A DNA stretch of 8,651 bases, from assembly GCA_900547505.1 (NCBI GenBank), contig URGY01000070.1, positions 1-8,651 of the forward strand, in the 5' to 3' direction. Made by a program: the position numbers and the translations under genes. The notes under the pieces were generated by a model. It did not search any database. It was not told the DNA's origin and saw nothing but the letters and a program-made list of their open reading frames with translations. Positions 6,295 to 8,651 of the stretch are shown here, in pieces. Origin of the DNA: an uncultured Collinsella sp. (lineage in GTDB: Bacteria > Actinomycetota > Coriobacteriia > Coriobacteriales > Coriobacteriaceae). Every line of letters begins with the position of its first letter. Positions within the stretch are counted from its first letter, which is position 1.

Positions 6295-7308
6295 ATGAAG
6301 CGCATCCTTCTCATCGCCACGGGCGGCACCATCGCATCGACCGAGGACGGCAACGGCCTCTCCCCCGCCCTGACCGGTGAGGAGCTCGCCCAGAGCGTCC
6401 CCGAGATCTCGGGCCTCTGCGAGCTCGACGTCGTGCAGCCCATGAACATCGACAGCACCAATATGCGTCCCAGTGACTGGATGCGTATCCGCGACGTCAT
6501 CGTCGAGGGTTATCCCAACCACGACGGCTTCGTGATTCTGCATGGCACCGACACCATGAGCTACACCGCGGCAGCGCTTTCCTACCTGATTCAGGACAGC
6601 CCCAAGCCCATCGTGCTCACCGGCTCGCAAAAGCCCATGGGCAACCCCTTTACCGACGCCAAGCTCAACCTGTACCAGAGCCTGCTCTATGCGCTCGACG
6701 AACACTCGCACGATGTGTCGATTGTGTTTGGCGGCGTCGCCATTGCCGGCACGCGCGCCCGCAAACAGCGCACCATGAGCTTTAACGCGTTCATTAGCGT
6801 CAACTATCCGCCCATCGCCTATATCCGCAACGACCGCATCGTACGCAACGGGCTCCACGGCACTCATCAGGGCGAAAACCCGGTGCGTTTCTACGACAGC
6901 ATCGACCCGCGCGTGTTTGTCCTTAAGCTTACGCCCGGCGTGAACCCGGGTATCCTGAACGCCCTAGCCGATAGCTACGATGCTGTAATTCTTGAGACCT
7001 TTGGCATTGGCGGTATTCCCGAGTTTGGCGAGTCCGGCGAGTCATTCCAGGAGGCGATTTTCCGCTGGGTCGATTCGGGCCGCACCGTCGTTATGACCAC
7101 GCAGGTCCCCGAAGAGGGCCTCGATCTGGGCGTTTATGAGGTCGGCCGTGCTTACGCCGATCATCCGGGCATTCTGCGCGGCGACGACATGACCACCGAG
7201 ACGCTCGTGGCCAAGACCATGTGGGCACTCGGCCAGTCACGCGATGCCGCCGAAATCCAGCGCCTGTTCTACAGCCAAGTTAACCACGACCGTATCCCGA
7301 TGGCGTAA
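6295..7308 (+). CDS. ansA: L-asparaginase, type I-like (cytoplasmic)
   Basis: The enzyme hydrolyses L-asparagine to aspartate and ammonia. The chosen ATG gives 337 residues and no signal peptide, matching the short cytoplasmic (AnsA-like) branch rather than secreted type II enzymes. AGGA (6283-6286) precedes it by 8 bases, and the longer frame from 6223 has no family similarity before MKRILLIATGG. The first asparaginase signature is TGGTIAS at residues 9-15, with T12 as the nucleophile. The second is HGTDTM at 83-88, with T85-D86 of the second catalytic set. IDST (52-55), TGSQKP (99-104) and AGTRARK (151-157) complete the substrate-binding and lysine regions. The gene stands alone, divergent from guaA with a 267-base intergenic region. 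No terminator with a T-run is visible downstream. The ansA name is by type and not proven orthology. Confidence 0.95.
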   Translation: MKRILLIATGGTIASTEDGNGLSPALTGEELAQSVPEISGLCELDVVQPMNIDSTNMRPSDWMRIRDVIVEGYPNHDGFVILHGTDTMSYTAAALSYLIQDSPKPIVLTGSQKPMGNPFTDAKLNLYQSLLYALDEHSHDVSIVFGGVAIAGTRARKQRTMSFNAFISVNYPPIAYIRNDRIVRNGLHGTHQGENPVRFYDSIDPRVFVLKLTPGVNPGILNALADSYDAVILETFGIGGIPEFGESGESFQEAIFRWVDSGRTVVMTTQVPEEGLDLGVYEVGRAYADHPGILRGDDMTTETLVAKTMWALGQSRDAAEIQRLFYSQVNHDRIPMA

Positions 7309-7350
7309 TCTCTAAGGCAGCTCCACTTATCGCAACCTTAAACGACAGGT

Positions 7351-7594
7351 GGTCCCCCTCGGGCCGTGCAAAAATCGGAGTATTCTGCAATTTCTCCTCC
7401 GGAGGCATAGAATCGGCCGATTATTAGACGAACTTTTAGGACGAAGGGTCCGTCTAGTAAATATTTATTCCTCATTTTTATTTAGCGTGTGGATTATCTA
7501 CTGTCAAAAAGGCAAAGCCAGCCGCTCGAGCTACCATCTACGGCCGAACTGGTGCTGAATACTCGCGATTTTGCACATCGCAACCAGGGGGACC
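7351..7594. repeat. Inverted pair of a diverged ~40-base intergenic element
   Basis: Copy A (plus, 7351-7389) reads GGTCCCCCT, six bases, then GTGCAAAAATCGGAGTATTC followed by TGCA. Copy B (minus, 7594-7552) reads GGTCCCCCT, nine bases, then GTGCAAAATCGCGAGTATTC followed by AGCAC. They share the same ordered words with small insertions, so they look like two copies of one element in opposite orientation with about 160 bases between. ATCGCAACC also occurs twice as a direct repeat (7329-7337 and 7577-7585); the second lies inside copy B. The stretch 7309-7628 holds no convincing gene. It could be a REP-like or MITE-like element. Confidence 0.6.
7396..7422. repeat. Two perfect palindromes CCTCCGGAGG and AATCGGCCGATT
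   Basis: CCTCCGGAGG (7396-7405, 10 bases) and AATCGGCCGATT (7411-7422, 12 bases) are perfect palindromes five bases apart. They lie just inside copy A of the inverted element. TAGACG (7425-7430) and CGTCTA (7451-7456) form a further dyad beyond them. No T-run makes a terminator here. They may be part of the same repeat element. Confidence 0.5.
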
Positions 7595-7628
7595 CGCCCA
7601 AAGAGCGTAAATACAGCGGGGGAACGCC

Positions 7629-7847
7629 CTATTCGATACCCTCGAGAAGCTCTGACACCGTCATGCCGAGTGCGGGCGCGATCTTAAATAGAATCTTGAG
7701 CGTGAAATTTGCCGTCCCATCTTCGATTCGGTCGAGGTAGGGTCGGCTGATTCCTGTCGCCACACAAAAATCAACCTTGGAGATACCAAGGTCCCTGCGT
7801 GTCTCTTCGACCCGCCTGCCAAGAATCTGTTTCGCACGTTCGTCCAT
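7629..7847 (-). CDS. Small XRE-family helix-turn-helix regulator
   Basis: A 72-residue protein that is almost entirely a lambda-repressor-like DNA-binding domain. It shows LGRRVEETRRDLGISKVDFC (about residues 9-28) as the first helices, then VATGISRPYLDRIEDGTANF (29-48) with the typical HTH_3 recognition pattern 'GIS..YL..IE.G...', and a closing helix LKILFKIAPALGMTVSELLEG. There is no sensor or oligomerisation domain. It should act as a dimer on a palindrome, and a perfect 24-bp palindrome lies 30 bases before its start, shared with the divergent HAD-like gene. The ATG at 7847 has no good ribosome binding site, and no other start in the frame lies upstream. Such short XRE proteins are common as autorepressors, restriction-modification controllers or antitoxins. 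Nothing adjacent proves one of these roles. Confidence 0.92.
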   Translation of the reverse strand: MDERAKQILGRRVEETRRDLGISKVDFCVATGISRPYLDRIEDGTANFTLKILFKIAPALGMTVSELLEGIE

Positions 7848-7857
7848 GCAGCCGAGT

Positions 7858-7887
7858 TTGAAATGGAGCCGAACATAAACGTAAACT
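7858..7887 (+). promoter_or_regulatory. Candidate promoter of the HAD-like gene
   Basis: TTGAAA (7858-7863, five of six -35 positions) and TAAACT (7882-7887, four of six -10 positions) are 18 bases apart. The -10 box lies inside the 24-bp palindrome at 7877-7900, so a protein bound there would block RNA polymerase. The leader to the ATG at 7924 would be about 30 bases. Confidence 0.4.
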
Positions 7888-7900
7888 ATAGTTTACGTTT
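7877..7900. promoter_or_regulatory. Perfect 24-bp palindrome, likely XRE operator
   Basis: The half-site AAACGTAAACTA (7877-7888) is followed directly by its exact reverse complement (7889-7900), with no spacer and no mismatch. It lies between the divergently transcribed XRE regulator and HAD-like gene, within 24-30 bases of both starts. A perfect palindrome of this length by chance is very unlikely. Binding by the XRE protein and control of both genes is inferred from position. Confidence 0.75.
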
Positions 7901-7923
7901 TGCCGAATACACAGGAGTTTTCT

Positions 7924-8313
7924 ATGTCGGGTTCTTCGGTCCGTACGTACCGAGCCACGCTTCGCACAAACAGCGCACCGCCCAAGCTCGTCGTCGTTGA
8001 AGCAGAATGCCTTTCGCCCGATGAGCGCACAGCATTTGCATTGCTATCAAGTCGCGTCGCCGCCGTTCTGGTCCCTTGCCCGACGCAAGGTGAACTTGCC
8101 ATCCGATGCCAAGTGCACGGCTGCTCGCTCAATCAGGCTGCCGTAATCGCAACCAGCCAACGCGGCCTGTCGCTCCTTTTAGAAGCCGGCATAGCACTCG
8201 CCCTTTGCGGCGCCGGATACGAAAACGAGGCCGCCGCCGACATGGTCTTTAAACCACGATCGAGCGGCGGCCTCGCAGCAGCCATTGAATATGTGTGCAG
8301 GCTCGTTGCCTAA
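7924..8313 (+). CDS. Hypothetical protein, C-terminal Cof/HAD-like fold without catalytic Asp
   Basis: The start ATG 7924 follows CAGGAG (7912-7917) by six bases. A TTG at 7900 in the same frame overlaps the palindrome and is less likely. The product has 129 residues, six cysteines, no signal peptide and no clear membrane span. Residues 66-129 resemble the last part of Cof-type HAD phosphatases: GCSLNQAAVIA, then LLLEAGIALALCGAG and AAADMVFKPRSSGGLAAAIE, which corresponds to the 'eAG.gvAm.nA...vk..Ad.vt....dGva.ai' pattern. The place of the family's GDxxND metal-binding motif is taken by TSQRG, and the N-terminal DxD nucleophile region is absent. If the resemblance is real, this is a non-catalytic remnant or a pseudoenzyme, not a phosphatase. 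It is divergent from the XRE gene over a shared palindrome, suggesting joint control. The residues before 60 are not recognised. It converges on the DUF1648 gene with a 9-base gap. Confidence 0.75.
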   Translation: MSGSSVRTYRATLRTNSAPPKLVVVEAECLSPDERTAFALLSSRVAAVLVPCPTQGELAIRCQVHGCSLNQAAVIATSQRGLSLLLEAGIALALCGAGYENEAAADMVFKPRSSGGLAAAIEYVCRLVA

Positions 8314-8322
8314 AAGGACAAA

Positions 8323-8622
8323 CTAGAAACCAAAGCCAAAGCCCGTTCCGGTAATCGCCGAGTACATAAAGTAAACGTTAATCACGTTGAGGAACACACC
8401 CGTGATGCAACCGTTGCGCAGGTAGCGCTCGCACACGATGCGCGCCATGGCGGCGGAGTCATCATTGTTCTTGGCCTGGCGTCCCGCCGTAAAGTACGTT
8501 GCCACGCTCAGCAGCAAATTGAGCACCGGAAGCGCCAGCAGCTCGTAGCTCTTGCCCCAGCGCGTCACCTCGCCGGCTGCGTTAAACTTCGTTGCCACCT
8601 CGGGGCCAATGTTGGGGATTAC
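8323..8622 (-). CDS. DUF1648-type membrane protein (N-terminus truncated by contig end)
   Basis: The last 99 codons of a gene that starts outside the contig. An apparent start 'MYKRQ' (GTG at 8637) is adapter sequence and not the true N-terminus. Genomic residues begin with VIPNIGPEVATKFNAAGEVTRW, which fits the DUF1648 signature of the type 'P..ia.HfnaaGe.drw', here with K-F in place of the usual H-F. Two hydrophobic segments follow, LLALPVLNLLLSVATYF and GCITGVFLNVINVYFMYSAI, so it sits in the cytoplasmic membrane. The tail ends in a phenylalanine/glycine run GTGFGFGF. DUF1648 domains occur in SdpI-like immunity and signalling proteins and in small hypothetical membrane proteins, so function is open. 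It is convergent with the HAD-like gene. Confidence 0.85.
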   Translation of the reverse strand, partial: VIPNIGPEVATKFNAAGEVTRWGKSYELLALPVLNLLLSVATYFTAGRQAKNNDDSAAMARIVCERYLRNGCITGVFLNVINVYFMYSAITGTGFGFGF

Positions 8623-8651
8623 CTGTCTCTTATACACATCTGACGCTGCCG
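8623..8651 (-). other. Nextera (Tn5) read-1 adapter, synthetic, inverted
   Basis: Starting with CTGTCTCTTATACACATCT, these 29 bases are the reverse complement of the Nextera read-1 adapter, cut at the contig end. They mirror the adapter at 5-37. The genome sequence ends at about 8622. Reading frames that enter this segment must be trimmed. Confidence 0.98.

Noticed and set aside
6196..6867. 223-residue minus-strand frame opposite the asparaginase gene
   Set aside because: Antisense shadow of a gene with clear catalytic motifs; the composition is typical of reversed coding DNA.
7309..7628. tRNA, small gene or terminator in the gap after the asparaginase gene
   Set aside because: No T-loop/acceptor pattern was seen. 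The 69-residue plus-strand frame at 7349-7558 crosses the repeat element without a start signal, and stems lack T-runs.
5..8651. Terminal inverted repeats suggesting a transposon or linear element
   Set aside because: Both arms are the synthetic Nextera adapter.

Overview
The window looks like a metagenome or isolate assembly contig from a moderately high-GC gut actinobacterium. The protein style, the codon bias towards GCC/GAC/GGC and the intergenic sequences suggest Coriobacteriia, probably Collinsella; this is an impression from sequence and was not tested by search. Both ends carry Nextera/Tn5 read-1 adapter sequence (5-37 and, inverted, 8623-8651). Two genes that look as if they start or end there are therefore truncated genes running into synthetic DNA.

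Left part (38-4030, minus strand): a compact three-gene Type III restriction-modification operon. Order of transcription is a 55-residue ribbon-helix-helix (RHH) regulator, mod (beta-class N6-adenine methyltransferase) and res (DEAH helicase/translocase restriction subunit, C-terminus cut off by the contig end). The RHH stop and the mod start overlap (TGATG), and mod and res are 2 bases apart. mod contains an uninterrupted run of nine G in its coding strand near the N-terminus, and both alternative frames stop within a few codons, which is the architecture of an ON/OFF phase-variable methyltransferase. Upstream of the RHH gene lie three TACGTA palindromes at exact 8-base spacing, a plausible operator for the RHH protein. 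The recognition-domain part of mod is AT-richer than its flanks and begins at a striking inverted repeat, suggesting exchange of specificity domains.

Middle (4030-7308): an intergenic stretch full of short inverted and direct repeats, then housekeeping genes: guaA (GMP synthase, minus, with a strong terminator) and a divergent type I-like L-asparaginase gene (plus). The restriction operon sits directly beyond the 3' end of guaA, a place known as an integration hotspot in other bacteria, although no attachment-site repeat is visible.

Right part (7309-8622): a 320-base gene-free region holding two diverged, oppositely oriented copies of a roughly 40-base element plus two perfect palindromes. 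It is followed by a divergent pair, a 72-residue XRE-type regulator (minus) and a 129-residue protein resembling the C-terminal part of Cof-type HAD phosphatases but lacking their catalytic Asp residues (plus). A perfect 24-bp palindrome between them is a likely shared operator. The window ends in the C-terminal fragment of a DUF1648-type membrane protein (minus).
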